A stretch of DNA of 64,000 nucleotides from Oxalobacteraceae bacterium UBA6018. Its GTDB lineage: Bacteria; Pseudomonadota; Gammaproteobacteria; Burkholderiales; Burkholderiaceae_D. The notes beneath the pieces are model-generated. The model saw only the letters and a list, made by a program, of their open reading frames with translations, had not been told where the DNA came from and made no database searches. Where the stretch lies: contig DIZW01000055.1 of the NCBI GenBank assembly GCA_002428015.1, positions 80,536 to 144,535 of the forward strand, in the 5' to 3' direction. The first letter of the stretch is position 1. The number at the start of each line of letters is the position of its first letter. The position numbers and the translations under genes were made by a program. Of this stretch, positions 1 to 8,881 are shown piece after piece.

Positions 1-1173
1 CCAGCCATCGTGGCGGTAGTAGCCGAGGATACTGTTGACGATGCCGCTTTGCACCTTGGGCGCGATCAGCGTCAGCATCGGATTGACGGTGCGGAAGGTA
101 TCCCACATGCACAGGATGTTCTCGTAATAGGTGTCGTTGCCGTAGCGCGCGGGCGCTTCGCCGGTCCAGTCGTTGGGCGACAGGTGCAGCCGGTAGAGGG
201 CGCTGTAGAACTGGCGGCGCTGGGCCGCGCTGCCGCCTTCGACCTCGATGGCCGACAGCGCGCGCCGCCACTGGGCACGCGCCGCTTCGCGCGCGCGCGC
301 AAAATCGAAGGCGGGTGCCTCGGCCTCGATGTAGCCGCGCGCCCGAGCCACGCTGCGATACGACAGCGCCACCGTCGAATTGACGACCTGACCGCGGTGC
401 GCGGCGAAATCGAGGTAGGCGCCGATGCGTGCCCCTTCCACGCTCGCGCTGCCGGCACGCACGGTGCCCGCGTCGGTCCAGGTGCCCGAGGCGGTAAACG
501 GCGTGTCGAAGCGGGCCACGAAATACACCTTCCAGCTGCGCGTACTGCTACGCGCGCCCTGGTAACGCATGAAGCCGGACACTTCGCGCCGCGCCGCGTC
601 GATCCGCACCGCGCCGCCGAGCGGCTTGGCCGAGTTCCAGGACGGCGTTTCGTCGCCGTACAGCACATGACCGGCATCGACCAGCACATGGCCCTGCGCT
701 CCGGCAGGGAAGGTGTAGCGGTGCAAGGCCGCGTGGCGCGTCGCGGTCAGTTCCACCTTCACCTGCCAGGGCGCCAGCGTCACCGCGTAGTACCCGGGCG
801 AGGCCACCTCGTCGAGCTTGCCGGAGGCGCTCACCGCGCCTGGCTGGACCAGCGCACCGGTGAGCGGCATGAGCGAGAGGTGGCCGTACAGCGGCCCGCC
901 CATGCCGGAAATGTGCTGTTGCGAGAAGCCGTTGATGGGTTTGTCGTTCTTGTAGCCGGACGCGCCACTGCCCGCCCCGGTATCGGGACCGACCTGGATG
1001 AAGCCGAACGGCACGGTGGCGCCGACGAAGACATTGCCTTCACCAAGGGTCCCGATGAAAGGATCGACTTGCTCCACCGCGGCGGGCGGCGCCGCGGCGG
1101 CGGCGCCGCACCAGGACAGCGACAACGTCAGGAAGGCGGCAATACCGGCGTGGGGAAAATGGCAACAGGTCAT
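1..1173 (-). CDS. GH92 alpha-mannosidase (N-terminal part, runs off left edge)
   Basis: Partial gene entering from the left edge; 391 codons are visible. Reading the minus strand from ATG at 1173 gives a signal peptide (about residues 1-28, hydrophobic core then AAAAAP), then VDPFIGT at residues 36-42, the family-92 opening motif, followed by the VPFGFIQVGPDT segment. Near the edge WDTFRTVNP (about 357-365) is the conserved start of the GH92 catalytic (alpha/alpha)6 domain. GH92 enzymes are Ca2+-dependent exo-alpha-mannosidases acting on N-glycans or yeast mannan, usually in the periplasm or outside. The C-terminal catalytic residues lie outside the window. A second GH92 gene lies at 19104-21326. 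Family assignment is firm; linkage specificity cannot be read. Confidence 0.88.
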   Translation of the reverse strand, partial: MTCCHFPHAGIAAFLTLSLSWCGAAAAAPPAAVEQVDPFIGTLGEGNVFVGATVPFGFIQVGPDTGAGSGASGYKNDKPINGFSQQHISGMGGPLYGHLSLMPLTGALVQPGAVSASGKLDEVASPGYYAVTLAPWQVKVELTATRHAALHRYTFPAGAQGHVLVDAGHVLYGDETPSWNSAKPLGGAVRIDAARREVSGFMRYQGARSSTRSWKVYFVARFDTPFTASGTWTDAGTVRAGSASVEGARIGAYLDFAAHRGQVVNSTVALSYRSVARARGYIEAEAPAFDFARAREAARAQWRRALSAIEVEGGSAAQRRQFYSALYRLHLSPNDWTGEAPARYGNDTYYENILCMWDTFRTVNPMLTLIAPKVQSGIVNSILGYYRHDGW

Positions 1174-1506
1174 GGAGGCGATCACAGTGGACGGTGCACG
1201 GACTGGGCGCGCAATGGGCAACGAAACGGGTGCGCACCGGGACCGGCATGGACGCGAATGGGTGCGCGATGCACCGATGCGGCAAACTGCCGCCAGTATC
1301 GCCGAACCTATCAGATATGTATACAGAGCCGGTGGCGGCGTGGCGCGCACGCCACGCTCCTCCGGGGCCGGCCCCTGCGACCGACATTTTCATAAATACC
1401 GCGTCGATAAAACAGAATTGTCGCCACGTATGTGGATGCCTATGCTGAATAAAAAACGGCTGGCCGGTCCGCGCCGCGCCGCCATCGATCTACTCGGGAG
1501 ACTGAT
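1174..1506. other. Divergent intergenic region, GH92 / beta-helix protein
   Basis: No gene seen. It separates the leftward GH92 gene from the rightward beta-helix gene and should hold both promoters. An inverted repeat (GCGTGGC, 6-nt loop, GCCACGC) lies around 1348-1368. AT-rich stretches occur around 1389-1456. No operator like those at 18807 or 23732 was found. Confidence 0.4.
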
Positions 1507-3174
1507 TTGCCAGGTTTGCTATATACCGCCACACCAGCGCTGGTCATGGCCCTGCTCAACGGGTGCGGCGGCGCCGGGCCGGCAGCGGCGACGCCGCCCT
1601 CCGCGTCCGCTTCGGCAAGCGCGTCCAGCGCCGCCGATGTGCTGGCGGCGCCGCGCGGCGTCACGTTGCAGCCGCTCAACGCCAGCGAATCAATCCTCGA
1701 ATGGATCGGCAGCAGCGGCGACGAGACCGGTTTCATGGTCGAGCGCCGCGTCGCTGGCGGCGCCTGGAGCGTCCGCGCCGTCACCGCCGCCAACGCCACC
1801 TGGTACCGCGACGGCGGCCTGGCCGCCGACAGCGGCGTCGAGTACCGGGTATCGGCGCTGCGTCCGTCCGGCTCCCCCGTGGCAGTGGCCGCGCCCGCGC
1901 TGCGCATGCCGTCCGCCGCCGTCCAGACCATCTTCTACGTCGACGCCGCGCTGGGCGCGGACGAGGGGCCCGGCACCGAAGGGCGGCCGTGGAAGACCCT
2001 GCAAAAGGCCGCCGACACGCTCAGGCCGGGCCAGACCGTGCTGGTGCGCGCCGGCCTGTACACCGGCAGCGCCGCGGCCGTGCTGCGCATCGCCACCTCG
2101 GGCGCGCCAGGCGCATGGATCACCTACCGCGCCTTCCCTGGCGAGCGGCCCAAGATCAAGACCACGATCGGCCAGAACTGGAACGGCATCGCGATCACCA
2201 ACGCCTCGTATATCGTGATCGACGGCTTCGAGATCGAGGGCCACGTCAAGCAGGTCGACCTGGCGCGCGCGCTGGCCGAAATGCGTACCCCGAGCGCGTA
2301 TTCGAGCGGCAACGCGATCTCCCTGGAAAACCGCGATCCGGCCAAGCCAGTCGCCCACCACATCGTGGTGCGCAACAATTACATGCACGACCATGGGCTG
2401 GGCGGCTTCGCCGCCATGGGCGGTGACTACCTCACGGTCGAGAACAACCGCATCTACAACGTCGGGGCGACCTCGTCCTACGGTGGCTCCGGCATTTCGC
2501 TGCTTCAGCCGCGTCCGCTCGACGCCAACATGACCGACTACAAGATCATCGTGCGCGGCAACGTCAGCGCCGACAACAGCAACCTGGTGCCATGCGGCTG
2601 CTACGCCTACCAGGCCCCCACCGATGGCAACGGCATCATCTTCGACCTGTGGAAAAGCACCGCTTACACGGGGCGGGCGCTGGTGGCCAACAACATCATC
2701 TTCAACAACGGCGGGCGCGGCATCCACCTGTTCCACGGTTCGCCCGGGGCTGCCATCGACGTGGTGTTCAATACGGTGCTGCGCAACTCGACCATCGAGG
2801 CCACCGGCGAAGGCAAAATCAGCCTGGTCGACGCCCACAACGTGCGCGTGATGAACAACATCCTGGTGGCGCGCGCCGATCGCCCCTTGAACACCAGCTC
2901 GCCAGACTCGACCAACATCGTGTTCCGCAACAATTTGCTGTACGGCGGCAACCGGTTCACCGGCGATGCCGGCGCCAACCGCCGCCTCGCGGACGACCAG
3001 TTCGCCGCGCTGTTCGCGGCCGGCAGCGGCCTGGACGGCATGCGCCTGGGGCCGGCCAGCGCGGCCATCGACGCGGCCGACAACGCCGCCCTGCCCCTGC
3101 CAGAGACCGACTTCCTGCTGGCGCCGCGGGTACAGGGCGGCGCGGCCGATATCGGCGCGATCGAGCGCCAGTAG
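1507..3174 (+). CDS. Fibronectin III plus right-handed beta-helix lipoprotein, pectate-lyase-like
   Basis: Predicted exported polysaccharide-binding or -cleaving protein of 555 aa. The start is TTG at 1507, chosen because the frame is open only from 1453, contains no ATG or GTG, and a GGGAG ribosome site sits at 1496-1500. The N-terminus ends in LLNGC, a plausible lipobox. Residues about 48-130 look like a fibronectin type III domain (TLQPLNASESILEW, TGFMVERR). From about 138, FYVDAALGADEGPGTEGRPW opens a parallel beta-helix with repeated rungs (VVRNNYMHDHG, LTVENNRIYNVG, LVANNIIFNNG) as in DUF1565 proteins and PL1/PL9-type lyases. Activity is unproven; a pectin or rhamnogalacturonan target would fit the neighbourhood. 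Confidence 0.75.
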   Translation: MPGLLYTATPALVMALLNGCGGAGPAAATPPSASASASASSAADVLAAPRGVTLQPLNASESILEWIGSSGDETGFMVERRVAGGAWSVRAVTAANATWYRDGGLAADSGVEYRVSALRPSGSPVAVAAPALRMPSAAVQTIFYVDAALGADEGPGTEGRPWKTLQKAADTLRPGQTVLVRAGLYTGSAAAVLRIATSGAPGAWITYRAFPGERPKIKTTIGQNWNGIAITNASYIVIDGFEIEGHVKQVDLARALAEMRTPSAYSSGNAISLENRDPAKPVAHHIVVRNNYMHDHGLGGFAAMGGDYLTVENNRIYNVGATSSYGGSGISLLQPRPLDANMTDYKIIVRGNVSADNSNLVPCGCYAYQAPTDGNGIIFDLWKSTAYTGRALVANNIIFNNGGRGIHLFHGSPGAAIDVVFNTVLRNSTIEATGEGKISLVDAHNVRVMNNILVARADRPLNTSSPDSTNIVFRNNLLYGGNRFTGDAGANRRLADDQFAALFAAGSGLDGMRLGPASAAIDAADNAALPLPETDFLLAPRVQGGAADIGAIERQ

Positions 3175-3329
3175 GCAAACCATCCCGGTTGTGTAGCACC
3201 TGTTGCATGACCAGGCAGCACCTGCATTGTTATCATTTAAATAACTATGCAACCGAGACGGCACGGCGCCGCCACACGATGGCAGGGTCGGCACGTCGAC
3301 TTACCAATGACAATAATACGGAGAACACA

Positions 3330-6300
3330 ATGATGAAGTTTAGAAAGACCGCGATTGCCATGGGCGTCGCCCAGATCGCCATGATGGCGAACGGCAGCGT
3401 TTGGGCGCAAGCCGGCACGCCAGCGGGCGACGGCACCCAGGTCGTGGTGGTGGCCGGCCAGCGTGCGGCCTTGCAGTCGGCCCAGAAAATCAAGCAGAAC
3501 GCCGACGAGATCGTCGATTCGATCGTCGCCGACGACATCGGCAAGTTGCCGGAGCGCTCGGTGACGGAGGTGATGCAGCGCATCGTCGGTGTCACCATCG
3601 ACCGCACCATGGCGGGCGACCCAAACCACTTCTTCATCGAAGGCACCGGCGTGGCCATCCGCGGCCTGCCGTACGTGCTGGCCAACCTGAACGGACGCGA
3701 ATCGTTTTCCGCCAACGGCGGGCGCTCGCTCAGCTTCGAGGACGTGCCTCCCGAGCTGATGGCCGGCGTGGACGTGTACAAGAATCCCTCGGCCGAACTG
3801 AGCGAGGGCGGCATCAGCGGCCTGGTCAACCTGCGCACCGCCATGCCGTTCGACTACAAAGGCTTCAAGGGCGCGCTGTCGGCCCAGACTACGTATTCAA
3901 CGCTCAAGAAAGGCAAGGCATCGCCGACCGAATCGGCACTGCTGTCGGACCGCTGGAAAACCGCCATCGGCGACGTCGGCGTGCTGATCGACCTGTCGCG
4001 CTCGGAAAGCGGCTCGCGCACCGATGCACTGCAGGTGGATCCTTACTATCCGCGCACCGACCTCCAACTGGGCAAGACCTTGTGGGTGCCGCGCAGCGTC
4101 GAATGGCGCCGCACCGACTTCGACCGCATCCGCAGCGGCCAGTACGGCGCCCTGCAATGGCGCCCGAACAGCACCATCACGACGGCGCTGACGTACTTCC
4201 GCTCCAACTACAAGATGACCTGGCACGAGCACGCGCTGGTCGGCCAGGAAGCGGCGCCCTACGACATCAATGTCGGCGACGGCGTCTACGGCGCCGATGG
4301 CGCGCTGATCAGCGGCGTGTTGACCAACCCGAAGCACGGCGGCATCAACTTCACCGCCGACGGCCGCGTGGCCGACAGCGAGTCGACCACCAGCGACACC
4401 GCATTCAACCTGATGTGGCACTTGGCCCCGCAATGGACCATGCGCGTCGATGCGCAGCGGGTACGCGCGAGCACCTGGCGCTTCGATTCGACCGTCTCGA
4501 CCGGCCTGTTTCTGAACAAGGAGTCGCTCGACCTGAGCGGCGGCATGCCGGTATTGAATTTCGACCAGGGCGAGATCGACCGCCTGGCGCAGCAATCGAG
4601 CTACTACTGGGCCTCGATGATGGAGCACAAGGACGCAGGAACGGCCGGCTCCAAGGCGCTTAAGCTCGACATGGCCTACGACTTCGACGACCCGGTTCTG
4701 CGCGACCTGCGCTTCGGCGTGCGTTCCACCAACCGCGACGCGACGACCCGCAACTCCAACCCGAGCTACCACTGGGCGGCCATCACGGCGCCATGGCAGC
4801 TCGGTTACAACATCTCGAAGCTGGCCAACCTGGCCGATCCGCGCTTCCAGAACGATGCCGCGGTCGAGCCGTTCAATAACTTCTTCAACGGCAATGTCAA
4901 CGTGCCCGGCGTGGTGTTCGCCGGCGAAGGCCTGCTGCGCGGTTATCCCAACAGCTACGCCAAGCTGGGAACCTATCATGACATCCTGTGCGCCGAGCAG
5001 AAAGCCGCCCAGGGCTGGGGTTCCTGCCCGGCTTGGGCGCCGGCCAGCTTCGGCACCGACCCTGCCGAGCTGAACAGCCAGACCGAGAAAAACCGGGCCG
5101 CCTATGCCCAGCTGCGCTTCGGCTTCGACAAGCTCGACTACCCGATCGACGGTTCGCTCGGTCTGCGCTATGTCAGGACCAACGCCAACGCCGACGGCTA
5201 TACCGTGTTCACGCCCAACCTGCCGAAGTTCCCGACCGGCAGCCAGATCAGCGGCGTGGCCATTCCGGTGTTTAACGGTTTCTCGAAAGCCAACACTTTC
5301 GAGCACGATTACCACAACTGGCTGCCATCGCTGAATCTGCGCATGAAAGCCGGCGAGACGCTGCAATTCCGCCTGGCCCTGGCCCAGGCCATCGCCCGGC
5401 CGAGCTTCAGCCAGATGCAGGGTTACACTTCGCTGTCGGAAAAGGTCATCTCAACGACCAACACCGCCACCAAGTCCGTCAACGTCAGCAACGTCGTGCT
5501 GGCCGGCACCGCCAGCGGCGAGCCCCTGCTCAACCCGACCAAGTCCAACCAGGCCGACCTGACGGCCGAATGGTATCCGTCCCCCGGCAGCTCGCTGACC
5601 TTGACGTCGTTCTATAAGAAGCTCAAGGACATCGTCATCAACCAGACCACCAACTACGCGCTCAACGGCGTAGACGGCAACTCGTACAACTTCCAGGTCA
5701 CCGCGCCGGTCAACGGCGCGCGCGGCACCGTCAAGGGCCTCGAATTGGCCGGCCAGACCTACCTCGACAAGCTGCCCTGGTTCCGCGACCTGCCGTCGTT
5801 GCTGAGTGGCTTTGGTGTGCAGGGCAGCCTGACCACGGTGAGCAGCACGCGCGAGCTGTACCATCCGGTATTTTCGGCCTACTGCCCGGCCGGCGGCGGC
5901 TCCGGCGCGGACAACCTGAACTACAAGCTCAACGGTTGCGATACCGACGGGCGTAGCTTCAACGGCTTGCCGCTGGTGGGCATCTCGCGCAATACCGTCA
6001 ACCTGGCGCTGCTGTACGATCATGGTCCGCTGTCGGCACGGCTGGCCTACAACTGGCGCTCGCGCTACATGCAGGCGGTCCAGACCACCGGCACCAATGG
6101 CCCGGACGGAACCGACACCAACCCGGCCAGCCCGACCCTGGGCGCGCGCACCGTCTCGTACGGCTTGCCGATCTGGAGCGAGGGCTACGGGCAACTGGAC
6201 GGCTCGCTGTTCTACAAGTTCAGCGAGAACCTCTCGCTCGGCCTGGAAGCGCAAAACCTGACCAATGCCACGTACAAGCAGACCATGCAGCAGCACATCG

Positions 6301-6368
6301 GCGACATGGGCCACACGTGGTACACCACCGGTCCGCGTTACACGGCACAGATGCGTTACACGTTCTAA
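3330..6368 (+). CDS. TonB-dependent receptor (Xanthomonas/Caulobacter type)
   Basis: Outer-membrane beta-barrel receptor of 1012 aa that would import oligosaccharides using TonB energy. ATG at 3330 follows ACGGAG. A signal peptide (KTAIAMGVAQIAMMANGSVWAQ) is followed by a short TonB-box-like VVVVAGQR and a plug domain with IVADDIGKLPERSVTEVMQRI, typical of the TIGR01782 group. The protein ends in the barrel signature MRYTF, with aromatic Phe last. No N-terminal sigma-regulator extension is seen, so it is not of the transducer type. It follows the beta-helix gene by 155 bases and is followed by a hairpin at 6375-6410. The glycan ligand cannot be read; the neighbouring GH92 and beta-helix proteins are the only hints. 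Confidence 0.92.
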   Translation: MMKFRKTAIAMGVAQIAMMANGSVWAQAGTPAGDGTQVVVVAGQRAALQSAQKIKQNADEIVDSIVADDIGKLPERSVTEVMQRIVGVTIDRTMAGDPNHFFIEGTGVAIRGLPYVLANLNGRESFSANGGRSLSFEDVPPELMAGVDVYKNPSAELSEGGISGLVNLRTAMPFDYKGFKGALSAQTTYSTLKKGKASPTESALLSDRWKTAIGDVGVLIDLSRSESGSRTDALQVDPYYPRTDLQLGKTLWVPRSVEWRRTDFDRIRSGQYGALQWRPNSTITTALTYFRSNYKMTWHEHALVGQEAAPYDINVGDGVYGADGALISGVLTNPKHGGINFTADGRVADSESTTSDTAFNLMWHLAPQWTMRVDAQRVRASTWRFDSTVSTGLFLNKESLDLSGGMPVLNFDQGEIDRLAQQSSYYWASMMEHKDAGTAGSKALKLDMAYDFDDPVLRDLRFGVRSTNRDATTRNSNPSYHWAAITAPWQLGYNISKLANLADPRFQNDAAVEPFNNFFNGNVNVPGVVFAGEGLLRGYPNSYAKLGTYHDILCAEQKAAQGWGSCPAWAPASFGTDPAELNSQTEKNRAAYAQLRFGFDKLDYPIDGSLGLRYVRTNANADGYTVFTPNLPKFPTGSQISGVAIPVFNGFSKANTFEHDYHNWLPSLNLRMKAGETLQFRLALAQAIARPSFSQMQGYTSLSEKVISTTNTATKSVNVSNVVLAGTASGEPLLNPTKSNQADLTAEWYPSPGSSLTLTSFYKKLKDIVINQTTNYALNGVDGNSYNFQVTAPVNGARGTVKGLELAGQTYLDKLPWFRDLPSLLSGFGVQGSLTTVSSTRELYHPVFSAYCPAGGGSGADNLNYKLNGCDTDGRSFNGLPLVGISRNTVNLALLYDHGPLSARLAYNWRSRYMQAVQTTGTNGPDGTDTNPASPTLGARTVSYGLPIWSEGYGQLDGSLFYKFSENLSLGLEAQNLTNATYKQTMQQHIGDMGHTWYTTGPRYTAQMRYTF

Positions 6369-6374
6369 GCGGGG

Positions 6375-6410
6375 GGCGACGTGCGGCGCACCGTCGCACC
6401 GCACGTCGCC
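6375..6410 (+). terminator. Hairpin after TonB receptor
   Basis: A perfect 12-bp inverted repeat (GGCGACGTGCGG and CCGCACGTCGCC) with a 12-nt loop begins 6 bases after the stop codon. There is no T-run, so it may act as an RNA 3'-end stabiliser or a weak terminator. Confidence 0.6.
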
Positions 6411-6762
6411 TGCTGCAAGCAAGCACCCGCCCCCTCGTGCCGTGGCCGTGCGCCCGTCCCACCGGCGCGCGTCCGGCCCCCAAGCGCCTTCCCCCACCAG
6501 CCCTGCACCGCCCCCGCCGCCCGGCGAAGGGGCGCGCACCGACGCGTCGCGCAGGCGCGAAATACCCTTCGACGGTCAACATAACCGTCATACCAACTCG
6601 TCCGATGCCCGCTTGCGCGGCCGTTTCACCGTGTCGCGACGGGACGGCCAAGCGTACTGCCAAGTGCGGCAACATGCACCACCTTCAATTATTCTATCGA
6701 AAGGACCATCGCGACGCCGGCCGTCTACGATTCCACCACGCTCGACGGCAGCATGGCCGCCA
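6411..6762. other. Gene-free GC-rich spacer
   Basis: All open frames here lack start signals and look like GC-driven noise. A small inverted repeat (GACGGT, 7-nt loop, ACCGTC) lies near 6570-6590. I see no other structure. Confidence 0.4.
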
Positions 6763-6951
6763 AGCGCCGCATTGGCTGCGGCGACGGCCTACGGACCGAT
6801 TCGGCAGGTGGCTCGCGAGCATAAGAAGGACCAACTCGATGAGCCGATCGCTGCGCACGCCGTGGCGCTCGATGTTGCTCTCGTCACCAATAAGGAACGC
6901 GATTTCGTCGCCTATCCACGGCTCGGGATCGAAAGCTGGCTCAACGGATAG
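6763..6951 (+). pseudogene. VapC-type PIN-domain toxin, C-terminal remnant
   Basis: The frame ending at TAG 6949 reads AYGPIRQVAREHKK, then DEPIAAHAVALDVALVTNKE, then RDFVAYPRLGIESW. This matches the last third of VapC/PIN ribonucleases (typically YGxIR..LIAAHALALGATLVTNN..EF..VPGLxVENW). The first two thirds, including the N-terminal catalytic Asp, are missing, and no start codon or VapB antitoxin partner is seen. It is most likely a dead fragment of a VapBC module at the junction between the TonB-receptor block and the reductase. The assignment rests on motif order recognised by eye. Confidence 0.7.
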
Positions 6952-7053
6952 GAAAAGTGCGAGGTGCGCACGGGTGCGCCGCGTTCCACCGCGCCGCTCC
7001 ATGTGCCACCCCGCCGACAACGGGGAGGGCGCACCATGCCATGGCGCGGCACA

Positions 7054-8121
7054 TCATGGGGCAGGCAGCCGTAGTTGTCCGCTGTCGATCAACTGCTGGA
7101 ACATCGCGCGGATCGCGCCCTCGATCGGGCGGTAGCTCATGCCCAGTTCATCGACGCTCTTGCTATTGTCGGCCTTCCAGGGCAGTCCGACGTTGTGTCC
7201 GACGAAGCGGCGCGTGGTGCTCCAGTCGGCCAGCGGGGCGGCAAGCCAGACCAGCCATTTCGGCAGCACGCGCCCGGGCAGCGGGTAACGCCCGAAGGCG
7301 GGCCGCAGCGCGTCGGCCAGCGCGAGCAGGGAACTGCTGTGGCCTGAAACGATGTACCGCCCATGCGCCGCAGGGGTAAAGGCGGCCCGCACGTGGGCGT
7401 CGGCGACGTCGCGCACATCGACGACCCCGAACGCAAGCGCCGGAACGCCGGCCTTGAACTTGCCGTTCCCAAGCTGGCGCACCAGGTTGACACTGGCCGA
7501 TGTGGCGTGCGGATTGATGGCGGGCCCGATCACCAGGCTGGGATTGATGACGACCAGGTCCCAGCGGCGCGACGCGCGCGCCAACGACCACGCCGCGCGT
7601 TCCGACATCGTCTTGGAATAGGAGTAAGGCAGATGATCGAGCGACGAGCTGGCGTTCCAGTGGAACTCGGTGAAGTACCCGTCGGCCGTTTCGGCGAGAT
7701 CGGCGTTGTCCCCGTAAATCGCCGCGCAGCTGCTGGTCAATACGACCCGAGTCACGGTGCTGGTACGGTCGGCCGTGTTCAATACATTGCGCGTGCCGGC
7801 CTCGGCCGGATCGAGCAAGTTGGCGCGCGGGTCGTCCACGTCGAGGATATGCGGCGAAGCGGTGTGAAACACGACGCAGCATCCCTGCATCGCGTGCGCG
7901 TAGGAGCCGTCGGCCAGCAGATCGGTCTTGAAGTAGCGAATCGTGCCCGGCAGGCGCGCCGCCATATCGTTCAGGTGACGGATCTTGGCGCCGTCGTCCG
8001 GGTCGCGTACTGCGGCGTGTACGGTAATGCCCAGCGCGAGCAGATCGTGGATTATCCACCCCGCCACATAGCCGGTGGCGCCCGTCACCAGCACGGTTGA
8101 ATTCCTATCGATCTTTAGCAT
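7054..8121 (-). CDS. NAD(P)-dependent epimerase / dihydroflavonol-4-reductase-like
   Basis: Extended short-chain dehydrogenase of 355 aa, cytoplasmic. The Rossmann motif TGATGYVAGW lies at residues 13-22, and the catalytic pair is in YSYSK (Tyr and Lys four apart), preceded by LTSSCAAIYG. The fold and the AVRDPDD stretch after beta-2 resemble dihydroflavonol reductases and aldehyde/ketone reductases of the same clan; the substrate is unknown. The gene stands alone between gene remnants, with no operon partner. Full family length and all motifs are present, so it looks functional. Confidence 0.85.
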   Translation of the reverse strand: MLKIDRNSTVLVTGATGYVAGWIIHDLLALGITVHAAVRDPDDGAKIRHLNDMAARLPGTIRYFKTDLLADGSYAHAMQGCCVVFHTASPHILDVDDPRANLLDPAEAGTRNVLNTADRTSTVTRVVLTSSCAAIYGDNADLAETADGYFTEFHWNASSSLDHLPYSYSKTMSERAAWSLARASRRWDLVVINPSLVIGPAINPHATSASVNLVRQLGNGKFKAGVPALAFGVVDVRDVADAHVRAAFTPAAHGRYIVSGHSSSLLALADALRPAFGRYPLPGRVLPKWLVWLAAPLADWSTTRRFVGHNVGLPWKADNSKSVDELGMSYRPIEGAIRAMFQQLIDSGQLRLPAP

Positions 8122-8326
8122 CGAATCACATTGACTTTGTTGGGTTATGGATGAACCGCCCCGCTGGCCGACCTCGACGCCCTATGCCAACGTGCCGTGT
8201 CCAGTGCCGTCGGCGTTGGATGGGCGCCGCGCACGCACCAGGCCAAGGCATGGAAGCGCTTCCCGGCGCGGCGTGGCTGGCCCCTGTCATATGCCTAACC
8301 GCCTGGAATGACGATTAAGGAAAGCT
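8122..8326. other. Short spacer upstream of the reductase
   Basis: It contains the likely leftward promoter of the reductase gene near 8120-8150 (AT-rich). Small open frames here show no recognisable protein. Confidence 0.3.
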
Positions 8327-8876
8327 TCAAAATCGCTTGAAATCCATACCGACTATCCATGCCAGCTGACGAATTGATGAGGTCGGGGTGCCCGCAAAGG
8401 TGACATCGGCGTTGTGAAGCGCGTCCAACGCACCGATCCGCCCGCCGATGGCGGCAAGGCGCAAACCACGCACCTTGCGCACAGTCAGCCGGTATTTCAG
8501 GCGGTTCACCCGTCGGCGTTGTCCGCCACATTGCCGCCGATGGCGCAGACGAACCGCGAGCAGGGACCGGGGGCGTAAAACAGCTCGCGCGGGCTGCCGC
8601 CTGCTCGATTGCCAGGTTGCGCACGCCCGGCTCCACCACCGCGATGCGCGCCGACGAATCGGGGCGTTCGATGCGGTCCAGGCGCGCGTTCAATACCGCC
8701 TGCACCTTCCCTTCGGGACGCGGCGCGGTGACCGCCATCGGCTGCCGGCGAAGCGCGGTCAGGCCGTCGCCTTCATACGCGGCAGCCTGCTCGGGCGCGC
8801 GGCCCAGGTAGTCCGGCGACAGCACCGCTGCCAGTGCGGCGGCGCAGCGCGCCTTGGGTTCGGCGTACAAGTTCAT
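8327..8876 (-). pseudogene. glcD: Glycolate oxidase subunit GlcD-like, decayed remnant
   Basis: The minus strand from ATG 8876 reads like the start of GlcD, an FAD-binding glycolate/lactate oxidase subunit: AALAAVLSPDYLG, then AAYEGDGLTALRRQPMAV, then KVQAVLNA. It then jumps directly to ARIAVVEPGVRNLAIEQAAA, so the glycine-rich FAD loop (normally RGAGTGLSGGA) is deleted. After this the frame shifts, and the continuation (NRLKYRLTVRKVRGLRLA) appears in another frame before similarity fades. An intact protein is about 500 aa. No glcE or glcF is nearby. This is a relic unrelated to the sugar genes around it. Confidence 0.72.
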
Positions 8877-8881
8877 CCCTT

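Noticed and set aside
10..1395. 461-codon plus-strand frame
   Set aside because: Antisense to the GH92 gene, which has clear family motifs; long opposite frames are expected at this G+C content.
8130..8326. Possible toxin or regulator fragment (frame with DLDALCQRAV)
   Set aside because: Too short and no convincing motif order.
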